In this document: piece by piece, positions 44,519 through 55,974 of the stretch
Numbering within the stretch: the first letter of the stretch is position 1
Layout: each line of letters opens with the position of its first letter
From: Sarcomyxa edulis
Taxonomy: Eukaryota > Basidiomycota > Agaricomycetes > Agaricales > Mycenaceae
Reading direction: 5' to 3'
NCBI GenBank assembly: GCA_009761415.1
Contig: QUOL01000003.1
Span: 1 to 64,000 of the forward strand
Length of the DNA: 64,000 bases
Translations under genes and position numbers: made by a program
The notes under the pieces: model-generated
Seen by the model: the letters and a program-made list of their open reading frames with translations, nothing else
Databases searched by the model: none
What the model was told of the DNA's origin: nothing

Positions 44519-46034
44519 GGCTAGAGAGTCAGCAAATACTTTGAGCTAAGGAAGGGGATGGCATCGTTTTGGAAGCTTCCTTTATGCAAGTATCCCTGGT
44601 TCAAGCCGATAAGCAGATATGTTCATGTCGACGGTGAGACCAAGACATGTGGCTCCCAGGTGAAGCAATTTTAGCAGAGGCTTGTCGGAAGGCTAAGCAA
44701 ATCAACTCTTCAGGAGAGGTTGTGATAGGGCCCAACACAAAAATAATGACAAAGGCGTGAGAAGGAGGTGGAGACAGTTGGGTATCTCGTGTGGAAAATG
44801 CGAGCCAGCGTGGAGGGTATCGTTCTATATCCAGATCCCAAAAACTGAACTCTCTCTCGAAGAAACCCAGAATACGAGAAGATAACGATGCTCGTAGCTA
44901 CGGCTCTGGATGACGAGCCATAGTTTGACAGCATAGGAGAGACATATGGAGATGGATCAAGTACTGCCTATCCATTTTCAATGACGGAGACGGAGACGGA
45001 TGAAACGGTCCCGTGGAAAGTTGGAAGGATCTCGGTATTCATCCATTCCGGGAGAACCCATCGGAACGAAGAAGGTCGAGACAAAGAATGGACGATGCGA
45101 GGGATGAGAGTAGTGGCTAGCGCTACCACCTGTGTGTACTGCCTGCTACAGCCGTCCGTGGACAAGTATGTCTACATGTTGGCCTTCAGAGAGTGAACCG
45201 GGAGAGCGATTGACCAGCGAGGACATCGTCTATAGATCGGATTTACCACTCTGTCTACAGAGGATAGGATGTGTATTCACTGACATATTGAGATATCAGA
45301 AGAGATATCCTTGGATCCTTATCGCCCCAAAATAGCTGAAGAATTACCATAAAGGGGCGGCCCGACGTGTGAAACATGCTCCGATGCCAGTCTGTTGAAC
45401 TGTAAGATATTGAGCGAATATGCAGAGAAGAAACTCACTATGATGCGAATCGCGCGATAACAAGGACATAACAGTGCTGATGACTTTCATCATTGACCGA
45501 CTTTAGTACACAGACAAAGTACGATTACAGCTAGACGATACCGTAATCTTGGCTGTTCAAATTGAGGGGTTTAGTTCCCAGCAAGAACTCCACGAGAAGT
45601 ATGTACCTCGAGAGGCGGCATGGCAGCATCCGGTATCGGCTACGTGGATAAGCCCTGTGAGGCACATTCAATCTGTCGACCATGTTTCGGTCACTGTGAG
45701 TACATGTGCAGAGATTCAAGGAAGGAGGGAGGGAGAAGAAGACAAGGTACGGAAACACAAGATACGGGCTAAAGCCGCTTCACAATCTCGAATCATTGAA
45801 GCATCTCAGAAGTCAGTCAGATAGGAAAGTACTAATTGTAGTAAGGTACTCACTTTTCATCGATAAACAAATTGGTCGACAGCGATGGGACACAAGCTCA
45901 TTACTTGAGACTATCGAGAGTGAAATATACGACTTCGTTTAGAGGTCAGGTTCTTATGAGCGTCGCGAGTATGGGGTCAGGTAGCAATTAATTCTGTTTG
46001 ATCGTAGACTTGAATATTTGGTAGAGTTACAGAC
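44519..46034. other. 1.5 kb intergenic, no gene seen
   Basis: Contains the OPT promoter. Short frames on both strands without motif. A purine-rich stretch lies near 45700-45760. Confidence 0.5.
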
Positions 46035-47464
46035 TCATAAGCAAAGGGTAAGATCCAGAGACATGACTTATCGCAGAAACATCAGCTAACGAAACAAAGC
46101 GTCTCTGAGAGGACCACTCACGTTGACCAAAGTACACCACATGGGCAGCGTTGATTCCAGTAGACACTATTCGGTTCGGATCAGATGGCGTTATCGTTAA
46201 CAAATATCTAGGCATTAGAACCTATGACTTACCGATAGAGTCACTGCATGTCGCGTCTTCCCCACCAGTACAGATCCGAACATCAGCTGCGTCCGCTAAA
46301 TGATAGTATTTAGATAAGGAAGACAAAGGATTGAGATGGAAATTACCAGGTTCCTGGTATTGCCAGTACTCAGTAGCGCTGTTACGCGAAGTAAGTAAGG
46401 TTGGCGCATGAAGATAGTTGAGCTGAGCTTACTGGTGTCGGTATCCAAGTGCCTCTGGGAGTATTGTGGGAACGCCGTCTACATAACCAATGAGACGGGA
46501 ACATTCTATAAGAACGAAGATGATATCGTACCGTATGAATGAACACCTAGATTGGCAAGTAGTCAATAATGGAACGAAGAGTATGAAGCAAACGCATTAC
46601 CTCGGAAAATGTTCGAGACACCCACTGTATCCTCGACAAGGGTTGCATATGCAGCATTCCCAGTTCTAGGTTGACCTTTTCAACGGTTTCAGTGAGCTAC
46701 AATCTCTGGATCTGGAGACAAAACATACCAAAGCTGTAGAGTTTAACGGTATTGGATGGGAAGTTGGCCTTTAGTGACAGGCTACCGAGGGATGCAAGAG
46801 CACCGCCGAGGGAGTGTCCTGAAATCACAAAATAAGCCGACGCATATGAAGCCTGAAGAGTAGGGCGTACCAGTAGATATCACCGTGTATCCAGGGTGCG
46901 CCGCTAGTTGCGACTTGACGCTGGATATCACGTTCGACGCCACGGAGTTGTACGCATCGAGGAATCCGGTGTGAGCATAAGCATCACCCACATCGCTGAT
47001 CCCAGAAGAAACAAGAGGAACCATGATGAGCTCTGTGTCTAGATGAAGCCGATTGGGTCAACAATGTGGATGGACGGCCTGAGAGAAGGACGAACCGATG
47101 AGGAAGTCTTCCACTTCTTGGCTACCTCGGAAGGCGACGATGATCTCTTTTCTGGTGTCATCTCTTGCAATATACCCTTGAGTATCGGTGCTCGAGGCCG
47201 AAAACTTGCGGATATACACATGAGCCCATCAATACGGCTATCTAGAGGAGAAAAATCAAGAGAGCATACTGATTTGACGAGAGTGTTTCCCATAGGCTTG
47301 GGGCATATCCATTGATAAGCTGCAGAGGAATATTTTGTATATCTGACGAGGTCGTCGTACACCGTTTGTGAGACAGTCGTGACTCGTTTTTCCAGAGGCG
47401 TAGCAAGACAGCCAGCAGCGGCTAGACTGCATAGGAACAAGGCGCGGTTGCGAATGAGCTGCAT
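46035..47464 (-). CDS. Secreted class 3 lipase
   Basis: An extracellular triacylglycerol lipase or feruloyl-esterase-like enzyme. MQLIRNRALFLCSLAAAGCL is a signal peptide, followed by ATPLEKR, a Kex2-type cleavage site. Exons then give VYDDLVRYTKYSSAAYQWIC, KEIIVAFRGSQEVEDFLIG (the RGS oxyanion segment), VHTGF-like DAYAHTGFLDAYNSV, GHSLGGALASLGSLSLKANF with the nucleophile Ser, QPRTGNAAYATLVEDTVGVS, DGVPTILPEALGY, SATEYWQYQEP, ADAADVRICTGGEDATCSDS, and GINAAHVVYFGQ with the catalytic His. The acid residue is expected in the DGVPTILP region. At least eight introns. The last exon is short and its acceptor uncertain, so the stop is at 46035-46037 or a few bases downstream. Length about 300 residues, usual for the family. 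Confidence 0.88.
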
Positions 47465-48855
47465 GTCGAAGAATGTGGCGTGGCAAGGATGGTCGTCTTT
47501 GCAAGTTCGAGCATGCCTGCTTTATATCTTGGTTCGTTGGGATAGAGTCGGTCCATGAGACTGACATTTGGTGTTCCTTGGGGTAACGACAGAACTTGTC
47601 TTCGCGTTTGTGGGGAAGAAGGAATAAACATGTATCTCGACGGCACGAGATCATTCCCGGTCTGTAACTTGTTGGGGGCACGGATTTTCTGGGGGATAAT
47701 TAGGAGAAAATGACCCCATTCAACTGGAATCGGTCTCGACATGCATGGTCCTTCCAAGTTCCCTGTTTTCCAGGTGGTGCACCAGAAAACATCAGACCAC
47801 TAGGTGCATAATTTAGTACATACTGTGGTTTAGGTGTTTGGTTGTTTTGAAGGGCTGTCTTTTCCGGCTGAACACACCTGTTCACGTCTTGTTTAAGGAT
47901 ACAAACACTTGCATAGAGGGAAGCTGAACTCAAGAACAATCGCAGGAAAAACCAAAAAGACATACCTCGAGTTGGACGAGATGTCCATTTGCTAGTGGTA
48001 ATGTATGTTTCCTGGCCCGTAGCTTGGTCTCTCGAGTCTTTAGGACCATAACACCCAACGTAGAAGTGGCTTTGAATGAAGTTCGCTCTACTTCGAGTCT
48101 TCAAGGTCGAAGTTCGTGAGAATCTCGCAGCCAAGGTTTCGATTCTTCGTCGACATCTCCGAACTTGGGAGCACCCCAGGCATTCCCTATGGAGTATAGA
48201 CGCAAAAACTCGAATGAAGATGAAGATGAAGATGAAGAGTGTATGACTGTGTGGAAGACATGTCTGCGAATTCGGAACAGGCGTCGACGCGACTTCCTCA
48301 AATGACCATGATCTCGGGACGTCGCAATTCAAGGCTAGGGACGATTGGACTGAACCTCGACATATCTCTCCAGAATCGAAATTGCCAAAAGTCAACGTTC
48401 TTTAGTCTTCAAGTACTTGTATAATATACGTACACCATCGCCTCTTCAGCCAAAGTATTGTAGTCAGAAAAACCGAAAAAAGACGAGTCAGCGACACCTA
48501 GGTACAAAGGAGAAAATCTCCCAAAAATGCCCGCATCACTTCCAAGACGCAAGGTTGGATGGACGACTAAGGCCGACTTGAATAGATAAAGCACTACGCA
48601 AAGAAAAAATATCAAAAACAAAAATGTGTGAGCAGGATTCGATGGCAGCTTCAGTAAAGAGAGACTCGTCAAGTCACGGTGAGTCGTCGTAGTGACAGCA
48701 CATGAAATTAATTCTGGGAAAGGAGGAGATGATGCAGCATATAGATTTCGTAAAGGGAGGAATGAGTGAAGGAAGTTTGAGCCAGCGTTGACGTTTTCTC
48801 GAGTCGTTTCTTTTTTGTTCTTGCCAACAGCACCCAGGCAAGCAAATCGATTGCC
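47465..48855. other. Unresolved region, possible intron-rich minus gene
   Basis: A minus frame from 48672 starts MTSLSLLKLPSNPAHTFLFL and continues FLCVVLYLFKSALVVHPTLR as a signal anchor, then LGVADSSFFGFSDYNTLAEE, and meets a GTACGT donor-like site near 48430. Farther downstream a 231-codon minus frame (47700-48395) is open but has no recognised motif. The pieces could be exons of one membrane-anchored protein, but I could not build a chain I trust, and the region also contains the lipase promoter. Confidence 0.3.
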
Positions 48856-50712
48856 CTACGCTTCAGACATCGTCACATCAGCCAACGCGGACATGTCACC
48901 AGCTTCCACTTCCTGAGAGGTCGTCGCTGGGACGGGGGTCTCTGAAAGACATAAGACCAGGTTCAGAGTGAATCAGTGGTGTCATCTCGTCTGAAAACAT
49001 TAACGTACCATCCTCCTTCGCGACGATCATCGCAGCAGAAGCGTTCAAATCAATTGCAGCAGTCCCAGCCGTGACAGCCTCGCTATCCTGACTTTCTCCT
49101 TCGGCCTTGACTGCACCATTGGTAGGGGCGGGGGCAGAGGTAGGTACCGCGGGGGCAGGCGCTGCCGCTACTGTATTGCTGTCCTTTCCGTTCGACTTAC
49201 TAGCATTGAGGATATGATGCCATCTGTCCACAAGCACCTTTGCTCGCTCCCTAAATTTGAACTCGTCATCCTTGGGGACCTTGTCATCGGGGAGAACGGC
49301 TATGTGACGCATGACTTTGCCGATCTTTGAAAACTGAGAAACAGGCATAAGAGTATCAGTATAGAATAGATCCAGAACGAGGCGGAAATGACGTAGAAAG
49401 AGAATGCATCAGGGATTAAATCGAGGGAATTATATCAGAGGTAAGAAGTTGAGGATTACGCACCAAAAGATAATCTATGTTCATCTGTTCGTAATTCTCC
49501 ACGGTAGTCAGAAGGGTATCCAGCGCAGGCATATCCTAATACGGTCAAAAACGGTAATTTTCAAGGCGTAAGAATCGAAAATTCAGGATAGCATCCTACA
49601 TTGTGCACGTACATCGTCTTTGGGCAGTCCTTTGTTGCTGAGGAAAGTTTTCTGGAGCTTGTGACGCCATTCGCGGACCTTCAAGGCTTCAGGATCGCTC
49701 AATAACACGGCTATGGGCGAGGAAAAGACGGATTGATCAACTGATTAGCACCACTGGCCTCCATACCACAGGAAGAGATGTTCGAGGATACGAACAACTC
49801 TAGAAACAGAGATATAACTCACAATCTTCAGCTTCTTCGCCCTCCTTTTCGCGTTTTGCTTTTTTGGTCGGAGGTGGAGAGGCCTTCTTGCTCGGACCTG
49901 CGTCTTCATCGTCTTCCGCCTCTGCCTCTGCCTGGTCTTCACCATCGTCTTCTGACTCGACGAGAGCCTTTGATTTACTGCCATTCTTCTTCCCTTTGGC
50001 TCCACCGGAAGTCGATTTCTTCTTGGACGCAGCCGATTCAGATGGCTCCTTCTTTGCTTTCGACTTAGATGGCTTGGATTTGGTCGCAGCGTCAGATTCC
50101 CGTTTTCTCTTTTTGCTCTTGGTCTTCTTTTCCTCGAGATCGTCGTTTTCGCTCTCGAGCTGGTCGACTTCAGCATTGGCTTCCTCGTCGCCTGTGATAG
50201 CACTAAGAGCAGCCTTCTCGGCTTCCCAGTCGGTAGGATCTAGAGCGATAGTGTACCCTTTTAGCAGGTCGCCTGATTTTTTGAATGGCTCGTTAATGTA
50301 TGACTCGATTTCGTGCTTTAGCAGTTTCGATATGTCTTTAGCGACTAGCCAAGCACTATACAAGTCAAACGAGAAGAAAATATAGTCAGTACTCTTAGGA
50401 ATCGAGGATGTATTGGAACGGAAAATTCGACGCACTAATCTCCAGTTGGGAAGAACCTGACGCAATAGAAAGGGGTCTTCTTGCTAGAAGGGCGCTCTTT
50501 AAGTACGTCCGCAGGTGTAGAGTCAGGATCTACGACCTAAAAACGAAAACGCAATTCGCAGATATCGATTGAGGATTGTTAGCTTTTTTGTGTGAAGATA
50601 CGCGACAACATACCATTCCAGGCCAAGGCGGAAAACCGCGTACTTTCCCCAGTACGACATCGCGAATCTGGTAGGAAGGTTGGTCCTTTGATTTCCCGGA
50701 TTGCTTTCCCAT
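48856..50712 (-). CDS. PWWP-domain chromatin protein (LEDGF/IOC4-like)
   Basis: A nuclear histone-methyl reader. It starts MGKQSGKSKDQPSYQIRDVV at 50712, then LGKVRGFPPWPGMV, the PWWP motif, and after introns CVRFFPTGD and SAWLVAKDISKLLKHEIESY, completing the domain. A long low-complexity middle follows, with alternating acidic and Lys/Ser-rich blocks (ESENDDLEEKKTKSKKRKR, EDDGEDQAEAEAEDDEDAGP), typical of nuclear localisation and chromatin binding. A helical C-terminal region has ALDTLLTTVENYEQMNIDYL and FSKIGKVMRHIAVL, resembling the TFIIS-N/integrase-binding-like bundle of LEDGF-type proteins. The tail is Ala/Pro-rich and ends MSALADVTMSEA with a stop at 48856-48858. The start is chosen because the PWWP begins shortly after it. 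Likely linked to transcribed chromatin (H3K36 methylation) by family analogy. Confidence 0.88.
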
Positions 50713-53027
50713 TGTAAGATTGAGGCGCGAAAACGTTGGACGGAGCAGAACGCGGACAGAAACATCGGTCACTGCACGAGACTTTTCTCGGCACTCGCCG
50801 ATCTCTTTTCCACGCCACAAATCAACAAAAGTCAGATTTTATTATCAACTAAGTACAGCAGGGTAGATACGACGCCCGACCAGAGAACAAGACGCGCCAT
50901 AGCATGGACTTGTCGCAAGAAATCGAAACTACACAGTATGGCCCTGGTTAGGATCGGTCAATTGTACGAGAGAGGCACATAAATACTTACGAGCAACGGA
51001 AGGACACCGCAATTGGCGTTACTTGAATGATCTGTAGCGCGGCCGGGACACAGATACCTCGAAGATGCATGAAGGTTGACGAGTAGGAGGCGCTTGGTTC
51101 CAAGGGGGAGAAAAGAGGATTTGGCTCACCAATTAGTCTGTGGATTTGTATGCGATGGTCGGTCACTTCTGGAAGCATCAGGGCGTTACGCCTCGCACGC
51201 ATAGCTCATGAGTATCTGAGCTGTGGCGTCTAGGAAATCAATAGGTCACAACCTTCAAGACAGCCGCGCATACCGTTTATGTAGCATGACAATCAATTTA
51301 TCGTTCCTGCGCAGGCAAGCTTTCTTGAAAATTAATCGCTCAGAGGAACTTCAAGTAGTCTTGGCCGTTCGGGGATCTGAATCAGAGTGATACGGTAAGA
51401 CGAAGACCGAAAAACCAGAGGCAAAACTTTCATTGAAACTTACCAACACGAGGGACGTATACATAATGAACAAGGAAGAATGCAGCTGCCGGAGACTCAT
51501 ACTCGCCACTAGACCCGAAGGAGGAGACTTCAAGGACTACATCCCTGGAGAGCTCTAGGAACGTCTAATTAAGAAACACGTACGTTTTGCACCGCCTATC
51601 GGTGCATCATGGCTAACGCACCCGCAGCAGTGAACATTATAATCAGCATGATGCAGTACTGAACTACGCGTGACGTTTCCTACATGCAAAGCTAGACCAT
51701 GTAACTTGACAGGTTTGTTGGAAATTCATGTTCAACCGCGTTTTAACCTCGAGGATAAAGCCTGCCAAAGCCCTGCAGATGTGATAAAGAATCAATTTAA
51801 GCTTTATTTCACTTACAATTCAAAACATAGCCGAGGAAAGCACAGAGACAGACATAGACCTCGAAAGCCATGACCATATCCACAGAGCAGTTGAATTTGT
51901 TGATAAAAAATGGGTAGAACTTCCAGAATTTCGGTTGGCGGTGAACGGCAGAGTCCGGCGGAGTCTGGAATTTCGATTCCGCGAAGGCTCACGTCTGGTT
52001 CCGCCGGACGAGTCCCTTGTCTTTTCGTTTATCGTTTTCCTCTTGATCAAATACCAAATACATCCTTCTGGGCGTACCTGCGGTAGGCAAAAGTAGCTCC
52101 CAAATTCACTGGTATTCCTTCCTGATGCGAACCTTCTGTAGGCACGGATCATGACGCCCTGACTATTCAAAGGTTTCAGAGCATGCCTTAGATCGCCATT
52201 GGATTTAACCATAGTGTGTCTTTCTTCCGGAAACCCACAATGGCGATTCGTGGCGTAAACGTGTAGGACATATGATGATCCTGATTCCGATTCGGGATCT
52301 CTCTCTGCCCCTTCTACATGCGACATGCTCTGTATTTTACGCGTACCGGAGACGATAAGCTCTCCCACTCTCTATCTGCGACTTCTCACATCGGCATACC
52401 ACTCGATATCACCGGCATTTATCATAGGGTCCATACACATCACTATCACCACGCATACGTACACGAATTCAAAGGGCGTCCCCGAACAATCACGATCACC
52501 TGCACCCTTGCCGCTCTCAGCCTCACATGCGTCTCCGCCTGATCAACATACCCACAGGACTGGTTGATATGGACCATTACAGAAGCTGTATCGACATCTC
52601 GGGGATTAACTGGTGCACGTCGCCCGCCTTTTGCACGGCTTCTGCTGCGTATACCTCTCTTAGCCGACGTATCTTTCCGAATCTGTGTGCGGCTCCGGAA
52701 TACTTCCCCAGTATTAGTGATTCCTGACGATCCGAGCGACATTGTTTTATCCTCACACCCGAGTGTACTTGTGCGTCATGTTATCCTCTTTTGGTTTAGG
52801 CTCGATTGTCCACATCTCGTTTTTGCTTCCACTATTTTTGATGTCAAATGGTCTGCTGAATCTGGAGGGCAGGACATTCTAAATACATACCAAAGCCCGA
52901 TTCCCAGCACTTCACTTCACTATCACTATCATCCCATTCTCAAGGCTTGGTATCCCTCGCGGGCATTTATCTCTTCCTACAACTGAACTGTGCCTTGTTT
53001 CCTAAACATTTTCGTCGTCCATTCCTC
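50713..53027. other. 2.3 kb without a confident gene
   Basis: Starts with the PWWP promoter. A minus frame at 51820-52368 is open for 182 codons but is basic and motif-free. Hydrophobic minus pieces near 51880-51826 (MAFEVYVCLCAFLGYVLN before a GTAAGT) and 51533-51350 hint at a small membrane protein gene I could not assemble. Plus frames at 52318-52980 lead towards the DUF6593-like gene but show no conserved motif. Confidence 0.4.
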
Positions 53028-53775
53028 ATGGTGGTATACGGTATCCCATACATTCTCGAAGATAAGACCGGACTATTGACCGGGTCCGACTTCATCGACA
53101 CTGAAGGTCGTATGCATCTCGTTTATCGGTGCACCGCCCGTGATTCCTTGCACACCGTGTATGGGATATATGACGCTAGTCCATACGCATCCTACGTATC
53201 GTCCATGCGTGCTCTAGTTCTACTGGACTTTGGTCCCAACAATAAGCTTGGGACGGTGGGTTTTGGACCGACAAGAATCATTCCGATGCAGGAATATCTC
53301 GTCAAGGCCTCGTCATCATTCGGAGGGTAAGACGCATTATCCCGAGCCCTTTCATGACGAATTCCCATATTAATCTTCTTTGTCCCCATCTCCAGTCCTA
53401 AAGTGAAAACGTTCGTAGCCGCGGACGGGCGCGAGTACCGGTGGACATGGCACACTGATCGTACCAAGGAATGGACTGTATGTTTCCCTCGTCTCCTACG
53501 ATTTATATCTATTCTCGCGTTGATCCGTCTACAACTCCTCAGTGCACGAACGACAATGGCTATCTCATTGCAGCTTACACTCCCAAAGTCCCAGGGGAAC
53601 CTCATTATCCCAATTCGTCGGGATGCTCGTTGACGGTAGATGAAGGATATGGGAAATTAGCCGGTGGTGAGTCTCATCTCTTGGGAGATCTGATTGAGTA
53701 CAGTCTTTGATCTATAACACAGAAATGTTGGCATCGTTGATGGTGCTCCGACATATGGTCCAGTATAATCTGTAA
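53028..53775 (+). CDS. DUF6593-like basidiomycete protein
   Basis: A small globular protein of unknown function. Exon 1 starts MVVYGIPYILEDKTGLLTGS and includes VLLDFGPNNKLGTVGFGP and MQEYLVKASSSFGG. A GTAAGA intron leads to PKVKTFVAADGREYRWTWHT and KEWT. A GTATGT intron leads to CTNDNGYLIAAYTPKVPGEP and GCSLTVDEGYGKLAG. The last exon is EMLASLMVLRHMVQYNL with a stop at 53773-53775. The LDFGPN...G, DGREYRWTW and C-terminal LASLxxxRHxxQYNL elements match a conserved protein common in agaricomycetes, which I recall as DUF6593-type. The spliced frame is intact, about 195 residues. No signal peptide or membrane segment. Family naming is from memory; the exon structure is well supported. Confidence 0.75.
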
Positions 53776-54040
53776 AGCGATACGGTTCACGCTTTGTACC
53801 ATAATACTGTAGTGTATAGTAGTACTTGTAGAGTAGTGTCTTCAGTAACTTTACGAACTTTACGAACTTTGTAAACGTCTCTTTGAATAATTGTGTTTGT
53901 AAATCCAGCTATCGTGAATGGGACGCTGATCATGCGAATGAGTTGTAAGCACAGAGTATGATATACACAACACGAAGGATGCAAAAATGCTGTTTGAGAG
54001 TACTCAAGACAACATACGAAGAAACTCGGCCGATCTCCAC

Positions 54041-55796
54041 TTAGGAAGAGGCTGGTGTACTAGGTTTGGCGTCGACCTGCTGAGAAACGGTGCTAGCCTC
54101 GTGAGACTGCTGTAATCCAGCCTCGTCAGCGCCAGGCACGTCGTCCTCCCATGTACTCGGAATGAGCGCGATGGGGAGAATCCACGTCGCAGTCAATATG
54201 ACGCCGTTTCCTAATTGGTGAAGAAAAGATGTACAAATTGTCAATTCTGTAAGATCATCTGGAGAAATGATAGTGCATCACGAACCTTTATCATACCCTT
54301 TTATTGCTCCCCAGCTCCACGCAATAAACCCACCGATATATCCCAGGAACGGAATGAGTCGTTGGAGGAAAAACATGGCTGGTCGGAGTTGTGGTGGCAT
54401 CAGTTTGACAGGTAGATGCCCGATGAGCCACTTTAGAGCAGTGGTGATCATCGCTGCACGTTTGGCAGCTTCAAGTTGATGATTACTCAGGATGTCGAGG
54501 ACAGGTGGTGGAAGGTACCTGGCGAAGCAGGGGATATGAGTATGGCGATAAAACAGGCGACCGAAATGGACAGGCTCACAATCTGTAGCCCCACCATGTC
54601 GCTTGCAGAGATATTTTCGTCGGGGAAGGGACCCATACTCGATGTTCTTTGATCCTGGGCTCCGTTGATTTGGGCTCCTCGGATTGTGTAGCACTATCAG
54701 CCGTTGTACCAGAACTCGGTTCATCCGTTGGATCTGGTCGCTCTGTTTCCCTCTCCTTACCTTTACCTCCTTTGAAGGGCCACTTGAACGATCTCCACTT
54801 GGAGTCGTCCCCTTCTACTACTTGTCCATCCGCGACCTGAAGCGGCACGTCCGGGACCATTTCAGACTCGGCGATTTCGACTAGAGATGTGCTGGAGGGG
54901 ATGAGAGGGGAGTAGAGCATGATGCTCGAGTTATCATCATCGTCATCAGCGTGCTCTTGAGGTTGACCAATACTACCACTTGGACCTTGTCCATTGTCAT
55001 CAGCTTGATGCTTAGGTGCATGCAAACGATCTAGCATGGCCCATACAGACTGCTTCCCTCTTCTGATGGATCCATTCATAATAGACGCGGAAGATAGTAA
55101 AGCAACGAGTCTAGGATCTTTGATGGAAGACGAGCCAGGAGGTGGAATAGGACGACCATCGGGAGTACTATCAAGTTCTGGAGTCGCAGGAGGAGTCGCC
55201 GTACGCGCAGGCGGGAATCTGCTTGGCTCAGGTGGTAACGGCAATTCATCAATGAGTTCTTGGATCTTGCGTGCTATGAAAGATGGTTCCGGAGGGACTT
55301 CCGAGGTTGTCCCTACGATTGGAGACGGTTCCTCAGCTAGCTGGCTACCCGTGTCTGTTATTGAGATAGAAGGAATCGAGGGCACTGGAAGAGTAGATGC
55401 AGCATGATCTCTCCCTTCATCCGAGTCTGTCCAGGAACGGGGTGGAAACTCGAGCCTAATGTCTCTTTTACTGAAGAATCCTAGATTCTTGAATCGATCA
55501 ATGGCGCTGAGTTTCTGTTTAGGTATCTGATGATGGGTTGTTGAGCTGTTACCGTCTGATATCGACTGGGAGTTCAACTGCTGTAACTCCGAGTCGACAT
55601 CTATCGTGGCCACTGGTAAACTGGCCTCGGGTGGTGGGAGGTCGCTGAGAACGGCCTGAGTTCGAGGCTGAGGGTCACGGTGAGAAGAGTCCAAACTTGT
55701 AGGTTGTTGGTTATCCTTGCTGCTCAAAGAGCGAATGAGACGCCCGATTGTGGACGAAAAGTTGGTTTTGTCTGTAGGTTCCACTTCGGAAGACAT
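54041..55796 (-). CDS. Ser/Pro-rich membrane protein, unknown
   Basis: I do not recognise the family. Exon 1 (about 400 residues from 55796) is hydrophilic and rich in Ser, Pro, Thr and Asp, probably disordered, with a basic Lys/Arg patch (WPFKGGKGKERETERP). A GTGAGC intron joins WWGYRL to YLPPPVLDILSNHQLEAAKR, opening a compact hydrophobic C-terminal domain: AAMITTALKWLIGHLP, FFLQRLIPFLGYIGGFIAWS (membrane segment) and GVILTATWILPIALIPSTW (second segment). A short polar tail ends DAKPSTPASS. The last intron lies between the two membrane segments. The long disordered head with a two-helix membrane hairpin suggests an organelle-membrane anchored scaffold; location is not decidable. The frame is intact over three exons. 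Confidence 0.7.
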
Positions 55797-55974
55797 GTCC
55801 TAGAAGAGCTCAAACAATTGGAGGCAAATTGGAGGTCGTGAGTCCGGTTAGAAGATGGTGTCTAAAAATATCCCACTTTTGCTCGCAGCCTCGCTCCTTC
55901 AGAGTAGATCAATTTGAAATGGCTCATATGCATTTCGAGGTCAACCACCCATTGGATTCAAAAATAATCGAGGA

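Noticed and set aside
49864..50385. Ser/Phe/Leu-rich 173-codon plus frame
   Set aside because: Antisense shadow of the Lys/Glu-rich middle of the PWWP protein.
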